A stretch of DNA of 64,000 nucleotides from Achromobacter ruhlandii (GCF_902859695.1 NZ_CADIJL010000001.1:62001-126000), one strand, 5' to 3'. Counted from the stretch's first letter, positions 27,626-37,601 are shown. Numbers and translations: made by a program. The notes: a model not told the origin generated them from the letters alone.

Positions 27626-28245
27626 TCGCGAGCACGCGGCCCGAGCCGGCCACCATCCACATCGTCGATGACGACGCCTCGCTGCGCGAGTCGCTGGAGG
27701 ACCTGATGCATTCGGTCGGCCTGCCGGTGCGCGGCTATGGCTCGGCGCAGGAATTCCTGGACGCCGATCCGGGCGCCGGCCCCGCCTGCCTGGTGCTGGA
27801 CGTGCGCCTGCCGGGCCAGAGCGGCATGGACCTGCTGCGGCGGCTGCAGCAGGAGCGGCGGCGCATGCCGGTGGTGATGATCACCGGCCACGGCGACATC
27901 CCCATGTCGGTCGCGGCGATGAAGCTGGGCGCGGTGGACTTCCTGACCAAGCCGTTTCGCGACCAGGACCTGCTGGACACCATCCACGCGGCGGTGGAAA
28001 AGGATCGGGCGCACCTGGCCAGCGCGTCGGGATCGGACGAGGTCCAGGCCCGCTGGGACACTTTGACCGACGGCGAGAAGGCGGTGATGGAGCGGGTGGT
28101 GCGCGGCATGCTGAACAAGCAGATCGCGGCCGAACTCAACGTCAGCGAGATCACGGTGAAGGTGCGGCGCGGGCGCGTCATGCGCAAGATGCAGGTGCGC
28201 ACGCTGGCGGACCTGGTGCGCGCGGGCGGGCAACTGGGCGGTTAG
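27622..28245 (+). CDS. FixJ/NarL-class response regulator
   Basis: A 207-residue regulator. The receiver domain has acidic pocket D16-D18, phosphorylation site D60 in LVLDVRLPG, T88 and K110 (TKPF). The C-terminal LuxR-type helix-turn-helix is LTDGEKAVMERVVRGMLNKQ then IAAELNVSEITVKVRRGRVM. The TGHGDIPMSVAAMKLGAVDF segment marks the FixJ subgroup. It starts within the kinase stop (ATGA overlap). The likely targets are the two TATACC palindromes at 22471 and 26420. Confidence 0.92.
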   Translation: MIASTRPEPATIHIVDDDASLRESLEDLMHSVGLPVRGYGSAQEFLDADPGAGPACLVLDVRLPGQSGMDLLRRLQQERRRMPVVMITGHGDIPMSVAAMKLGAVDFLTKPFRDQDLLDTIHAAVEKDRAHLASASGSDEVQARWDTLTDGEKAVMERVVRGMLNKQIAAELNVSEITVKVRRGRVMRKMQVRTLADLVRAGGQLGG

Positions 28246-28370
28246 CGTGCGTGGTCGCGCAAAGGCGTGCGGCCGGTCCGCGGCTGGCAGGCCGCCGCGC
28301 TGCGGGGAAGGCGGCGTCGCGTCGCTCCCGCTTGAAGGGCAGCGGATGCCGCGCGGCGCGGGCGGCCGCG

Positions 28371-29453
28371 TCAGTCCGGTTTGCCGGGCGGCTGCGCCGC
28401 GGCGCGCCACAGGTCGAGGAAGTGGCGCTGCTTCAGCGGGTCCAGGTACACCAGCAAGCCCACGCCCAACGCCACCGGCCGCACCCCCGCGGCCGGCACC
28501 ATCGAGGCGCCTACCGGGCGCATGCCGGATTGACGCGCAATCATTTCCTGGCCGCGCGGCGACAGCAGGTAGTCGAGAAAGCGCGCGCCCAGGTCGGCGC
28601 GCGGCGCCTGCCGCGGAATGATGGCCGAGCGCGACAGCATCAGCGTGTAGTCCTGCGGATAGACGATGGCCAGCGGCGCGCCCTGGTCGATGCGATGGCG
28701 CGTGTAGGATTCGAGCAGGTTGTAGGCCAGCGTGATCTCGCCGCGTTCGAGCTTGTCGAGCGCGTGCTCGGTCGATTCGTGGACGCGCACGCCGTTGCGG
28801 CCCAAGGCGGCCAGCAGCGCGCCGGCCAGGCTGTCCAGGCGCGCGTCCTGGGTGGCGGCTAGGTAGCCGATGCCGCTGCCTTCGACATCGTAGGTCGAGA
28901 TGCGGCCGGCCAGCGGCTGGTCGGGCGCCTGCAGCAGCGCCAGCAGTTCGCGGCGGGTGCGGGGCGCGCGCGCGGCGTCGAGCCGGCGGGTGTCGTAGAC
29001 CATCACGATGGGGTCGGTGCCGATGCTGAAGACCTCGTCGCGCCAGTTGGCCCAGGCGGGCAGGGCGCGGGTTTCCGGCGATACGTGCGGCTGCGCGTGG
29101 CCATCGTTGACCAGCTTGGTCTGCAGGTCCATGGCGCTGCTGATGACCAGGTCGGGGCCGGCCTTCTCGCCCGGCGCCTGCGCGGCACGGGTCGCCACTT
29201 CGGCATACAGTGCCTGGGTCGACAGCTCCGTGTATTCGAGGCGCACGCCGGGGTTGAGCTGGCTGAAGTCTTCCAGCACGCCGCGAAACACCTGCACGCT
29301 GTTGGAAGCGTGCAGCACCAGCACGTGCTTGCTGTCGGCCGGGCCCAGCGTCAGGCCGTCGGCGCTGGTCTCGGCGGCGGGGCTGGCGCCGGCCAGGATC
29401 AGGGCGGCGCCGGCCGCGGCCAGGCGCGCGAGCAGGGGAAGTCTAGGCGTCAT
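28371..29453 (-). CDS. ABC-type solute-binding protein linked to a two-component system
   Basis: A 360-residue periplasmic binding protein with signal peptide (MTPRLPLLARLAAAGAALIL, cleavage near SPA-A). Type 2 fold segments include VLVLHASNSVQVFRGVLEDF, DLVISSAMDLQTKLVNDG and STYDVEGSGIGYLAA; relatives bind iron or phosphoglycerate (Fbp/PgtC-like). The ligand here is unknown. The start overlaps the stop of the sensor kinase gene by 11 bp, and no permease genes are present. A role as a periplasmic co-sensor for that kinase is therefore as likely as transport (inference). Confidence 0.82.
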   Translation of the reverse strand: MTPRLPLLARLAAAGAALILAGASPAAETSADGLTLGPADSKHVLVLHASNSVQVFRGVLEDFSQLNPGVRLEYTELSTQALYAEVATRAAQAPGEKAGPDLVISSAMDLQTKLVNDGHAQPHVSPETRALPAWANWRDEVFSIGTDPIVMVYDTRRLDAARAPRTRRELLALLQAPDQPLAGRISTYDVEGSGIGYLAATQDARLDSLAGALLAALGRNGVRVHESTEHALDKLERGEITLAYNLLESYTRHRIDQGAPLAIVYPQDYTLMLSRSAIIPRQAPRADLGARFLDYLLSPRGQEMIARQSGMRPVGASMVPAAGVRPVALGVGLLVYLDPLKQRHFLDLWRAAAQPPGKPD

Positions 29454-30885
29454 GGGCGTTGGCGGGCAGATGGACGACGGCTTCGAGACCGCCGCCGGGG
29501 CGGTTGCTGAGGTTGAGCCAGCCGTGGTGGATGTCGACCACGCGCTTGACGATGGACAGTCCCAGGCCGGCGCCGGGCGTGCGCGGGTTGGGGCCGCGCG
29601 AGAAGCGCTCGAAGGCGCTTTGCGCCAGCGCGGGCGGGATGCCGGGCCCCTGGTCGGCCACGGTGATGCGCCAGCCGGCGTCGTCGCGTTCGAGCCGCAC
29701 GTCGATGTGGCCGTCCGCCGAGGCGCCATGGCGCAGGGCATTGTCGATCAGATTCTTGAAGGCCTCGCGCAGCATCAGGCTGTCGCCCGCGATGCGGGGC
29801 GGCGCGCCCTCTTGCGCGGCGGGCAGGCGCAGCCGCACATCGGGCTGCGGGTCGGCCTGCGGCACGGTGTCGTAGACGGCCTGCGAAAGCAGCTCGGCCA
29901 GGTCCACGGGACCGAACTTGCGCACGTTGCTGCGGTGGATGACGCTGGCGTCGCTGAGTAGCTGGTTCACCAGCCGCGACAGTTTCTCGGCATTGCGCAG
30001 CACCGCCAGCAGGCTGCGGCGCTGTTCGGCCGGGTCTTCCTCGTCCAGCGCCACTTCCATCTGCGCGTGCAGCGCGGCCAGCGGCGTGCGCAACTGGTGC
30101 GCGGCCTCGGCGATGAACAGGCGCAGGGTGTCGAGGTTCTCGGACAGCCGCGCCATGAAGCCGTCGAGCGAATGCACCAGCGTGTCCAGTTCCTCGGGCA
30201 CCGGCGCGGCGATCGGATGCAGGTCGGCGGCGCCGCGCGCGGCCAGCTCGCGCTCGATGCGCTGGATCGGCGACAGCGAGCGCCGCAGGCCCCAATAGGC
30301 CAGCGCCAGCGCCGCGGCGGTAAAGCCCATCAGCGCCAGCGTGCCCTGCCACAGGATGCGCTCGGCCAGCGCGTTGCGCGCCTCGCGCGTCTGCGCCACC
30401 TGGATCAGCGCGGTCTCGGTGGCGCGCGGGCCGGCGATCTTGCGCTCCATCCATGCCACCCGCACGGCGTGGCCCTGGTAGTCGGCGGTGAACAGTTGCG
30501 GCGCGGCGCTGGCGTCGGCGCCGTGAGCGGGTGGGGTGGACAGGTCGGCGTAGCCGGAAATCAGCGCGCCGTCGGCGGCCGTCACGCGGTAGAAAACGCG
30601 GTCGCGCGGCGCCTGTTCCAGCAGCGCCAGGGCGGCGTAGGGCATGTCCATCTGCCACTCGCCCTGCACCAGCTGCAGGCTGTCGGCCATCGACAGCGCC
30701 GAGGCGCGCAGCAGTTGGTCGTAGGTGGTGTCGGCGGTCTGCTGCGCATAGCCGCGCACCAGCAGGTAGAGCGCGCCCAGTCCCACGACGAACAGCCCCA
30801 GCAGCATCGCCAGCAGCCGCCGGCGCACGGAAATACGGCGGGACCGCACCGTTTCAGTCCCTTGGCGCCGCGGTGGCGTCGGCAT
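29443..30885 (-). CDS. TctE/QseC-like sensor histidine kinase
   Basis: A 480-residue sensor kinase with two membrane helices (about 25-45 and 182-203) flanking a periplasmic domain of about 135 residues, then HAMP, H-box EAAHQLRTPLAALHAQ with H263, N-box NLIDNALRHG and G boxes DQGPGIP and GAGLGLSIV. The AAHQLRTPL box is typical of the TctE/QseC group. It overlaps the regulator gene by 32 bp and the binding-protein gene by 11 bp, so the three genes form one operon (regulator, kinase, binding protein). Confidence 0.9.
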   Translation of the reverse strand: MPTPPRRQGTETVRSRRISVRRRLLAMLLGLFVVGLGALYLLVRGYAQQTADTTYDQLLRASALSMADSLQLVQGEWQMDMPYAALALLEQAPRDRVFYRVTAADGALISGYADLSTPPAHGADASAAPQLFTADYQGHAVRVAWMERKIAGPRATETALIQVAQTREARNALAERILWQGTLALMGFTAAALALAYWGLRRSLSPIQRIERELAARGAADLHPIAAPVPEELDTLVHSLDGFMARLSENLDTLRLFIAEAAHQLRTPLAALHAQMEVALDEEDPAEQRRSLLAVLRNAEKLSRLVNQLLSDASVIHRSNVRKFGPVDLAELLSQAVYDTVPQADPQPDVRLRLPAAQEGAPPRIAGDSLMLREAFKNLIDNALRHGASADGHIDVRLERDDAGWRITVADQGPGIPPALAQSAFERFSRGPNPRTPGAGLGLSIVKRVVDIHHGWLNLSNRPGGGLEAVVHLPANAHDA

Positions 30886-31552
30886 CCCCGGCCGCCGTCA
30901 GCAGATAGCCCGTGCCGCGTTGCGTTTCGATGCGCAGCGGCGAGCCTTCCAGCTTCTTGCGCAGCCGCGCGATGTAGACCTCGATGGCATTGGGCGCGGC
31001 CTCGTCATCGAACGCGAACAGCTTGTTGGCGATCTCGGCCTTGCTGACCGCGCGGTTCATGCCGGCCAACAGGATCTCGAGCAGGCTGTACTCCCGCTTG
31101 GGCAGATCGATGCGCTGCCCCGCCAGGCTGACCTGCCGCGCCGCGCTGTCGATCACCAGTTCGCCAAACCGCAGCACCCCCGCCGCCTGCACGCTGGGCC
31201 GCCGCAGCAACGCCCGGCAGCGCGCCTCCAGCTCGCGAAAGTCGAACGGCTTGGCCAGGTAATCATCGGCCCCCGTATCCAGCGCATGGACCCGATCCTC
31301 GATATCGATGCGCGCCGTCAACGCCAGCACCGGCGTCTTGCTGCCCCGATCCCGCAACCGATGCAGGATCTCGAACCCCGACATGCGCGGCAATCCGATA
31401 TCCAGGATCACCAGATCGAAGGTCTCGTACTGCAACACCCCATCCGCGTTCAACCCATCCATCTGGCAATCAACGGCATGCCCAAGACGACGCAGTCGGC
31501 GTACGAGCGCGTCGGCCAGGTCCTCATCATCTTCGATCACCAGAATCCGCAT
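30854..31552 (-). CDS. OmpR/TctD-class response regulator
   Basis: A 232-residue regulator: receiver domain (acidic pair IEDDEDLADAL, phospho-acceptor in LVILDIGLPRMSG, lysine in LAKPFDF) and an OmpR-type winged helix (LPKREYSLLEILLAGMNRAV, NAIEVYIARLRKKLEG, IETQRGTGYLL). I start at MRILVIEDD (31552), the standard N-terminus, not at an upstream in-frame ATG. It is the first gene of the operon with the kinase and binding protein. Confidence 0.92.
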   Translation of the reverse strand: MRILVIEDDEDLADALVRRLRRLGHAVDCQMDGLNADGVLQYETFDLVILDIGLPRMSGFEILHRLRDRGSKTPVLALTARIDIEDRVHALDTGADDYLAKPFDFRELEARCRALLRRPSVQAAGVLRFGELVIDSAARQVSLAGQRIDLPKREYSLLEILLAGMNRAVSKAEIANKLFAFDDEAAPNAIEVYIARLRKKLEGSPLRIETQRGTGYLLTAAGDADATAAPRD

Positions 31553-31745
31553 GCGCGAGATTGTCGCATAGCGGCAAGTTCCGCCTTTGCCTCGTATCCG
31601 TCCCCTGAATGTCTCTGCCATAGCCGGCGATTGGCTCGGCGGGCGCGTCCAAGCCTGGCCCGGGGGCGGCGGTTTTCCAGCATGATTGTCCAGGTATCCA
31701 TGGACGTGGCGCGCAGGCGTCGGGCGTGTCCGGCCCGGCCTTGTA

Positions 31746-31781
31746 TGCGCGGCGCCGACGGCTGTTAGCCGGCGCCGCGCA
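31746..31781. terminator. terminator hairpin of the autotransporter gene
   Basis: Twelve-bp perfect arms TGCGCGGCGCCG / CGGCGCCGCGCA around a 12-nt loop, beginning 4 bp after the autotransporter stop on the minus strand. Confidence 0.55.
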
Positions 31782-31785
31782 CGCC

Positions 31786-34700
31786 TCAGAAGCGCCAGCG
31801 GACGTCAAGCGACCCGGCATGCTGGCGGTTGCCGCCGCCGAACTCGCCGCCGTAGCTCAAGCCGGCCGTCATGTTGCGTATCTGCACCAGGTCCGCGCCC
31901 AGTTCCACACGTGCGGCATCGCGCGCGATCGGCGCGCCCGCCACGCTGAACGCGGGCCCCTGGTCGAATGACAACGCGACCGAAGGCCGGGTGTTGCCGT
32001 AGACATGGCGCCAGCCGACCATGCCGCGCAGCGCGATGCTCGAGTCGGGCACCAGCCAGTTGCCGCGCAGGCCGGCCAGGCTGCTGACGTTGCGCTGGCG
32101 CTGTCCGTCGCTGGACAGCGCGGCCGAACCGCCCGATTCGGAGAACGCTCGCATGCGCAACTGGTTCCAGGCCAGGCCGATGAACGGTTCGACGCCGGCC
32201 GCGTCCGACAGGGGCAGCGCGTATCCGACCTCGGTGAACAGTTGCGTCGTGGCGCCGCGATAGTTGGCGCTGAGCCGCTGATCCAGGCTGCCGTAGCGCA
32301 CCTGGCGTTGCGAGTCGACCACGTGCCAGGAATAGGCGCCGCCGGCCATCAGCTTGAGCGCGCCCGCGCCCAGCGCGTAGGCCTTGCCGCCATAGACGGT
32401 GGCGCTGTAGCTATCGGTCCTGGCGCTGGCCTGGCGCGCTTGCGCGCTCAACCGCGCGTCGGTGTAGCCGAAGGCGCCGCCCATGCGCCAACCGCCGCCT
32501 ACGGCCGCGTCCCCGCCTATCGTCAGCGACGTGCTGCGCTGAGTCAGGTTCGGCGCGTTGCTATCGCCGGCCAGGTTGCGCCATTCGCCGCCAAGCTGGA
32601 TCCACAACGGCGACGCGCCGCTGCGCGGCAGGGCCGAGGCGGGTGGCGGCGCGCCATTGTCGGCGGCCGCGGTGGGCGCGCCCGGCTGCATGGGCGCCGA
32701 CAGATTGTGGCGCAGGGCCGCCAGTCCGTTCAGCGCGGCCGGCGCCATCGTCACGCCGGCCAGCGCCGAGGCGACGCTGGCGTGGGTGTCGCCGGACAGC
32801 TGGGCCAGCGCCGGGTCCAGGGCGGCGACGTTATTGCTCAGCGCGATGGTGCGCCACACTTCATGGCTTTGCGGCAGGGCGTCGATGGCCGAAGCCACGC
32901 TGGCCTGGTTGGCGGAGCTGGCCAGGGTGGACATGCCGCGGTCGTTGCGCTTGAGCGCGAGCGTGACGTCATTGCCATCTCCGCCCGTGGTGCTGACCGG
33001 CGCGTCCAGAAAGAGCAAGGGGTTGCGTACGGTGGTGAATGCGCCTTTGACCGCGCCGGGGCTGTCCTTGGCGATCAGGGTATAGGGGCCATTCAGCGGC
33101 TGCCAGGCGGCGGCATCCATCGGGGAGAGCTGCAGTTCCAGCGTGGCGCCGGTGATGTCCACCCCGCCGGCGACATCCACGCGACTCACGGCCGACGGCG
33201 CCCCGCTCGCGCGCAGCGTGCCGCGATTGACGTAATCGCCGGTGACCGTCTGCGTGCCGACAGGATTGCCAGGCGCGTGCACCGCGCCGGCTTCGATCGT
33301 CGTGGCGCCCAGGGTGCCCGTGCCGCCCAGCAAGGCGCCCGTGCGCGCCAGCACGCTGGCGCCGAGCCGCGCGTCGTCGCGCAGCCACAGGCCGCCGCCG
33401 CTCACGGTGATCTGGCCTCGATAGGCGCTGTTGTCGGCGCCCAGCGTGAACACGCCCGCGCCGGTCTTGGTCAGGCCCCCGGTGCCTTGGATCCGGCCGG
33501 TGTAGACGCTGTGCTGGTTGTCCGCGCCGGTGGTCAGGGTGGCCGCGCCCAGCGCGACGGCACCGCCGCCCGACAGCGAGCCGATGGCCTGGTCCCAGCC
33601 GCCCAGGTCGAGCTGCGTGCCGGCGCTCAACATGAAGGCGCTGCGTGACGAGAAAACGCCGGCCGAGCCGGCGCGCAAGGTGCCGTCCAGGAGCAGCGTC
33701 GGCCCGGAATAGGTGCTGGCGCCGGCCAGCACCAGCGTGCCGGCGCCCAGCTTGGCAAGCCCGCCGGCCGCCTGGCCGTCGGCCAAGGCGCCTGTCAGCG
33801 TCAGCATCCGGGCCTGTGTGTCGACCTTGCCGAGGCCGGTGAGGGTGATCGCATTGCCCAGGGACAGATTGTCGGCCGCCGCCAGCAGCGTCGCGCCGTT
33901 CGCGATGGCGAGCGCACCGATGCCGAGCGCGTTGTTGTGGCCCACGCCCAGCGTGCCTTCCCGCAGTTCGGTGCCGCCCGAGTAACTGTTGTCGCCAGCC
34001 AGGATCAGCGTGCCCGCGCCGGCCTTCACCAGACTGCCCCGGTAGTCGGCGTTAGTCTTGGCGGCCAGCGCGTTGACTCGGACCTGCCGGACGTCGATCT
34101 GATCCGCGATCGACTTGTTCTGGTTGATCGTGGCGACGCGAAGGGCGTCGAAGGCCGCCTGTGCCAGATCACCGTCACTGCGCCCCGCGATGAAATTGGT
34201 GTAATCATCGGCCTTGCTGTAGCGGTCGCTCCATCTGGGGTTGGCTGCTTCGTACATGTCCAGCAGGAGGGACCCCTGCGGGGCCGCCCGCAGCGCGGCC
34301 AGCGCCGCGTCGAAGCGGGCCGCCGTATAAATGCCCTTGATGTTCGATTTGATGGCTTCTTCGAGCAGGGCACGCGCCTGCGCCATGCCAGTGATCAGGT
34401 CGGGAGTGGCTTGCCCGGCGGTGGGCACGGCCTTGATGCCGCTTTGCAAGGCGGATTTTTCAGTGGCCCAGGCAGCAACTTCCGCGGTCTCCTCGCGGCG
34501 GCGTTGCGTCAGCGCCGCTTCGGAAATATTGTTCTTCCACGTATCGGACATGCCGGCCGGCAGGTTGGCGGTGAACTTTCCCAGCAGTTGGGCGGGGCCG
34601 TCCATGCCTTTGCGCAAGTCCGGCACGCCCCAGCCATAGCGTTCGTTCGGCGTATCGGCGGAGCCCGCGCCCCGATGCGAAGCGGTGGTCAGCAGGATCG

Positions 34701-35844
34701 TGCGGATTTCCTCATTGCCCAGGTAGGGATAGCGTTCCATCAGGATGCCCAGCGCGCCGGTCACATGGGGCGCGGACATGGATGTGCCGCTGGACAATGT
34801 GTATTTGTCGTCGCCGGCCACGTTGGCGCTGAGGATGCCGAAGCCGGGCGCGGCGACGCACCAGTACTTGGCCAGCCCGCACTGGTTGAAACCCTGGTCG
34901 CCCGACTGCTGAAGGCCCGTTGCCGCGATCCAGTATTTCTCGACCTCGGGACGGAAGTAGGGCAAGCCGGCGCGTGTCGAGGCATTTGCAACCCCCGCGT
35001 TGCCGTTGGCCCAGACCTGCAGCACGCCATATTGCAGCGAGACGTCGGCGGCCGCGTCCAGCCAGGTTTTCTTGCCGGCGCTGTTCATGCGCAGATAGGC
35101 CTGGGTGAAACTCGGCAGCGTGTTGTAGTTGTCGGCGTCCGCTGGCGTGCCCCAGCTGCTGTTGATGGCGCGCACGCCCGCGGCCGCCAGGTTGCCATAG
35201 GCGGCCTTGAAATAGTTGTAGTCCATGTTGGACCCGTATCGGGACGAGTCCGTGCCGTTGGAGTTGGTGGTGTAGTACTGGCTGCCAAACGAGACGCCCA
35301 TCATGCCCTGGCCGTTCTTGGCGGCGGCGATGGTGCCCGATACGTGGTTGCCGTGGTTGTCGTTCGCGCCGATTTTTTTAGCCGGATCCGTCGAGTCTAT
35401 GTACGCGCCGGGCCGGTCGAAGGCTTCGCCGGCGCGCCAGGCGAGCTGCGAACCATCGAGTTGCTCGCCGTCGTTCAGATAAGTGCCTTTGACCCTGAGC
35501 GCGATGAAGCCGCGGCTGGCGAATTCCTGGTGCGTCGGCAGATACCCCGAATCCACCGCGCCCAGCTTCACGCCCGCGCCGCTCAGGCCGCGCGCGTAAG
35601 CATATTGCGCGTTCATCGCGCCCAAGCCCCAGTCTGCCTTGAATTCCGGGTGGTTGGCCCAACTCACGACCGCGGCCTGCTCGTCGTTGGTTCGGGTGCC
35701 GTCGTAGTTGACGTAAGTCTGCGCCTGCGCCGGGATCGAGACCGCCTGGCCCAATGCCAGAAGCGCCGCGTGCGTAGCCCGCACGCCCTGGCGCACCTTG
35801 GGAGGCCGGGCAGGGTGGCGTTTTCGGGACATCTTGCTTTTCAT
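31786..35844 (-). CDS. subtilisin-like serine protease autotransporter
   Basis: A 1352-residue type V secretion protein. An extended signal region (basic MKSKMSRKRH start, cleavage near AQA-Q at about 42) precedes an S8 subtilisin domain with D98 (AVDSGY), H167 (NHGNHVSGT), N280 and S355 (SSGTSMSAPH). Next comes a helix-rich stretch (about 430-600). Three passenger repeats follow (GSLVKAGAGTLILAGDNSYS, GGLAKLGAGTLVLAGASTYS, GGLTKTGAGVFTL) on a beta-helical stalk. The C-terminal beta-barrel (about 1080-1352) ends in VRWRF. It resembles the SphB subtilisin autotransporters of Bordetella, of which SphB1 matures filamentous haemagglutinin; which SphB this matches cannot be told here. Single gene, terminated by the hairpin at 31746-31781. 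Confidence 0.92.
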   Translation of the reverse strand: MKSKMSRKRHPARPPKVRQGVRATHAALLALGQAVSIPAQAQTYVNYDGTRTNDEQAAVVSWANHPEFKADWGLGAMNAQYAYARGLSGAGVKLGAVDSGYLPTHQEFASRGFIALRVKGTYLNDGEQLDGSQLAWRAGEAFDRPGAYIDSTDPAKKIGANDNHGNHVSGTIAAAKNGQGMMGVSFGSQYYTTNSNGTDSSRYGSNMDYNYFKAAYGNLAAAGVRAINSSWGTPADADNYNTLPSFTQAYLRMNSAGKKTWLDAAADVSLQYGVLQVWANGNAGVANASTRAGLPYFRPEVEKYWIAATGLQQSGDQGFNQCGLAKYWCVAAPGFGILSANVAGDDKYTLSSGTSMSAPHVTGALGILMERYPYLGNEEIRTILLTTASHRGAGSADTPNERYGWGVPDLRKGMDGPAQLLGKFTANLPAGMSDTWKNNISEAALTQRRREETAEVAAWATEKSALQSGIKAVPTAGQATPDLITGMAQARALLEEAIKSNIKGIYTAARFDAALAALRAAPQGSLLLDMYEAANPRWSDRYSKADDYTNFIAGRSDGDLAQAAFDALRVATINQNKSIADQIDVRQVRVNALAAKTNADYRGSLVKAGAGTLILAGDNSYSGGTELREGTLGVGHNNALGIGALAIANGATLLAAADNLSLGNAITLTGLGKVDTQARMLTLTGALADGQAAGGLAKLGAGTLVLAGASTYSGPTLLLDGTLRAGSAGVFSSRSAFMLSAGTQLDLGGWDQAIGSLSGGGAVALGAATLTTGADNQHSVYTGRIQGTGGLTKTGAGVFTLGADNSAYRGQITVSGGGLWLRDDARLGASVLARTGALLGGTGTLGATTIEAGAVHAPGNPVGTQTVTGDYVNRGTLRASGAPSAVSRVDVAGGVDITGATLELQLSPMDAAAWQPLNGPYTLIAKDSPGAVKGAFTTVRNPLLFLDAPVSTTGGDGNDVTLALKRNDRGMSTLASSANQASVASAIDALPQSHEVWRTIALSNNVAALDPALAQLSGDTHASVASALAGVTMAPAALNGLAALRHNLSAPMQPGAPTAAADNGAPPPASALPRSGASPLWIQLGGEWRNLAGDSNAPNLTQRSTSLTIGGDAAVGGGWRMGGAFGYTDARLSAQARQASARTDSYSATVYGGKAYALGAGALKLMAGGAYSWHVVDSQRQVRYGSLDQRLSANYRGATTQLFTEVGYALPLSDAAGVEPFIGLAWNQLRMRAFSESGGSAALSSDGQRQRNVSSLAGLRGNWLVPDSSIALRGMVGWRHVYGNTRPSVALSFDQGPAFSVAGAPIARDAARVELGADLVQIRNMTAGLSYGGEFGGGNRQHAGSLDVRWRF

Positions 35845-36221
35845 GCTTTCCCCTTGGGATGGTGCAACGTCCCGTCCGGGCGCCGTCGTCGCTCCCCGGG
35901 GGCGGGTGCTGCTTGTTATGGAATGACGTGAATGAGCAATTCGGAAATGCGTATGGATTGTGTGTCGCCGGACGAACGGGCGCTACATTTGCTGACATTT
36001 TCAGAATCGTCTTAGGTTTTCCCGATCTCCTGGCCGGAAGCCTTGGATGCGCTCGTCGACTCGAGTGATCGCCGGTCTGGGCTCAATGGGGGCAGGACGT
36101 CGCGCACGATCCTGGTGTGCCGTGCCCAAAAACGACAGGTTCCAGACAGCTTTTCTTCCTAGTCTTCCGCCCCAGCGCCCCACCGGCGTGCAAATAACAA
36201 CGAGCCCGGAGATACCCCCTC
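35845..36221. other. divergent promoter region, autotransporter / CitMHS
   Basis: About 377 bp between divergent genes. It holds the start regions of both and an AT-richer centre near 35930-36020. I see no inverted repeat or recognisable operator. A GGAGA ribosome site stands before the transporter start. Confidence 0.5.
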
Positions 36222-37562
36222 ATGCTTTTGACCCTGCTTGGCTTCGGCATGGTGATCACGTTCATGACGCTGATCATGACCAAGCGCCTCTCGCCCCTGG
36301 TGGCGCTGATCCTCGTCCCCATCCTCTTCGCCCTGCTCGGCGGCTTCGGCGCCGGCATCGACAAGATGATGCTCGATGGCATCCGCAAGATCGCGCCCAC
36401 CGGCGTCATGCTGATGTTCGCCATCCTCTACTTCGGCGTGATGATCGACGCCGGCCTGTTCGACCCCATCGTCGGCCGCATCCTGCGCGCCGTGAAGGGC
36501 GATCCGCTCAAGATCGTGGTCGGCACCACCGTGCTGGCGCTGGTGATCTCACTGGACGGCGACGGCTCCACCACCTACATGATCGTGGTGGCCTCGATGC
36601 TGCCGCTGTACCGCCGCCTGAAGATGAACGCGCTGTCCATGACCTGTCTGGCGATGCTGGCCAGCGGCGTCATGAACCTGACGCCGTGGGGCGGGCCGAC
36701 GGCGCGCGCCGCCAGCGCGCTGCACGTGGACGCCGGCGACATTTTCGTGCCGCTGGTGCCGGTGATGGGTGTGGCCATTGTCGCGATCCTGATCCTGGCC
36801 TTCTTCCTGGGCCTGCGCGAACGCCGCCGCCTGGGCGTGCTGTCGCTGCCCGACGGCGCCTCGCTGCACGCCGGCTACGACGAGGACGGCCCCAAGAACC
36901 TGCCCGAGATCGAGGTCGACCACGACCTGCGCCGTCCCAGGCTGCTGTGGGTCAACGCTGGCCTGACGCTGGCGCTGATGGTGAGCCTGGTGATGGGCGT
37001 GCTGCCGCTGCCGGTGCTGTTCATGATCGCCTTCGCGATCGCCCTGATCATCAACTACCCGAACCTGGCCGAGCAGCGCCGCCGCGTGGCGCAACACGCC
37101 GGCAACGTGCTGTCGGTGGTGTCGCTGATCTTCGCGGCGGGCATCTTCACCGGCATCCTGTCGGGCACGGGCATGGTGGAAGCCATGTCGCGCAGCCTGC
37201 TGGCGGTGATCCCCGACGCGCTCGGGCCGTACCTGGCCGGCATCACCGCGCTGGTCAGCCTGCCGTTCACCTTCTTCATGTCGAACGACGCTTTCTACTT
37301 CGGCGTGCTGCCGATCCTGAGCGAAGCCGCGCAAGGCTATGGCATCTCGCCGGTGGAAATGGCGCGCGCCTCGCTGATCGGCCAGCCGGTGCACCTGCTC
37401 AGCCCGCTGGTGCCGTCGACCTACCTGCTGGTGGGCCTGGCGGGCGTCGAGTTTGGCGACCACCAGCGCTATTCGCTCAAGTGGGCCACGATGGTATGCC
37501 TGGTGATGCTGGCGGCCGCGCTGGCGTTCGGCCTGTTCCCCCTGGTCGGTTCCGTCGCCTGA
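36222..37562 (+). CDS. CitMHS-family citrate/carboxylate:H+ transporter
   Basis: A 446-residue inner-membrane transporter with about 12 hydrophobic segments. The start MLLTLLGFGMVITFMTLIMT, the motifs LDGDGSTTYMIVVASMLPLY and LTPWGGPTARAASAL, and the late SLPFTFFMSNDAFYFGVLP are characteristic of the CitMHS (CitM/CitN) family, which carries metal-citrate complexes or related acids with protons. The conserved wording makes the family certain; the substrate is not. It is followed after 39 bp by an acetoacetyl-CoA reductase-like gene, so the carried acid may instead be a hydroxy- or keto-acid used in that pathway (inference). Confidence 0.9.
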   Translation: MLLTLLGFGMVITFMTLIMTKRLSPLVALILVPILFALLGGFGAGIDKMMLDGIRKIAPTGVMLMFAILYFGVMIDAGLFDPIVGRILRAVKGDPLKIVVGTTVLALVISLDGDGSTTYMIVVASMLPLYRRLKMNALSMTCLAMLASGVMNLTPWGGPTARAASALHVDAGDIFVPLVPVMGVAIVAILILAFFLGLRERRRLGVLSLPDGASLHAGYDEDGPKNLPEIEVDHDLRRPRLLWVNAGLTLALMVSLVMGVLPLPVLFMIAFAIALIINYPNLAEQRRRVAQHAGNVLSVVSLIFAAGIFTGILSGTGMVEAMSRSLLAVIPDALGPYLAGITALVSLPFTFFMSNDAFYFGVLPILSEAAQGYGISPVEMARASLIGQPVHLLSPLVPSTYLLVGLAGVEFGDHQRYSLKWATMVCLVMLAAALAFGLFPLVGSVA

Positions 37563-37601
37563 CGGCCGCGCCTCTACGCGTTTCTTGAAAGGAGAACGTT
37601 C

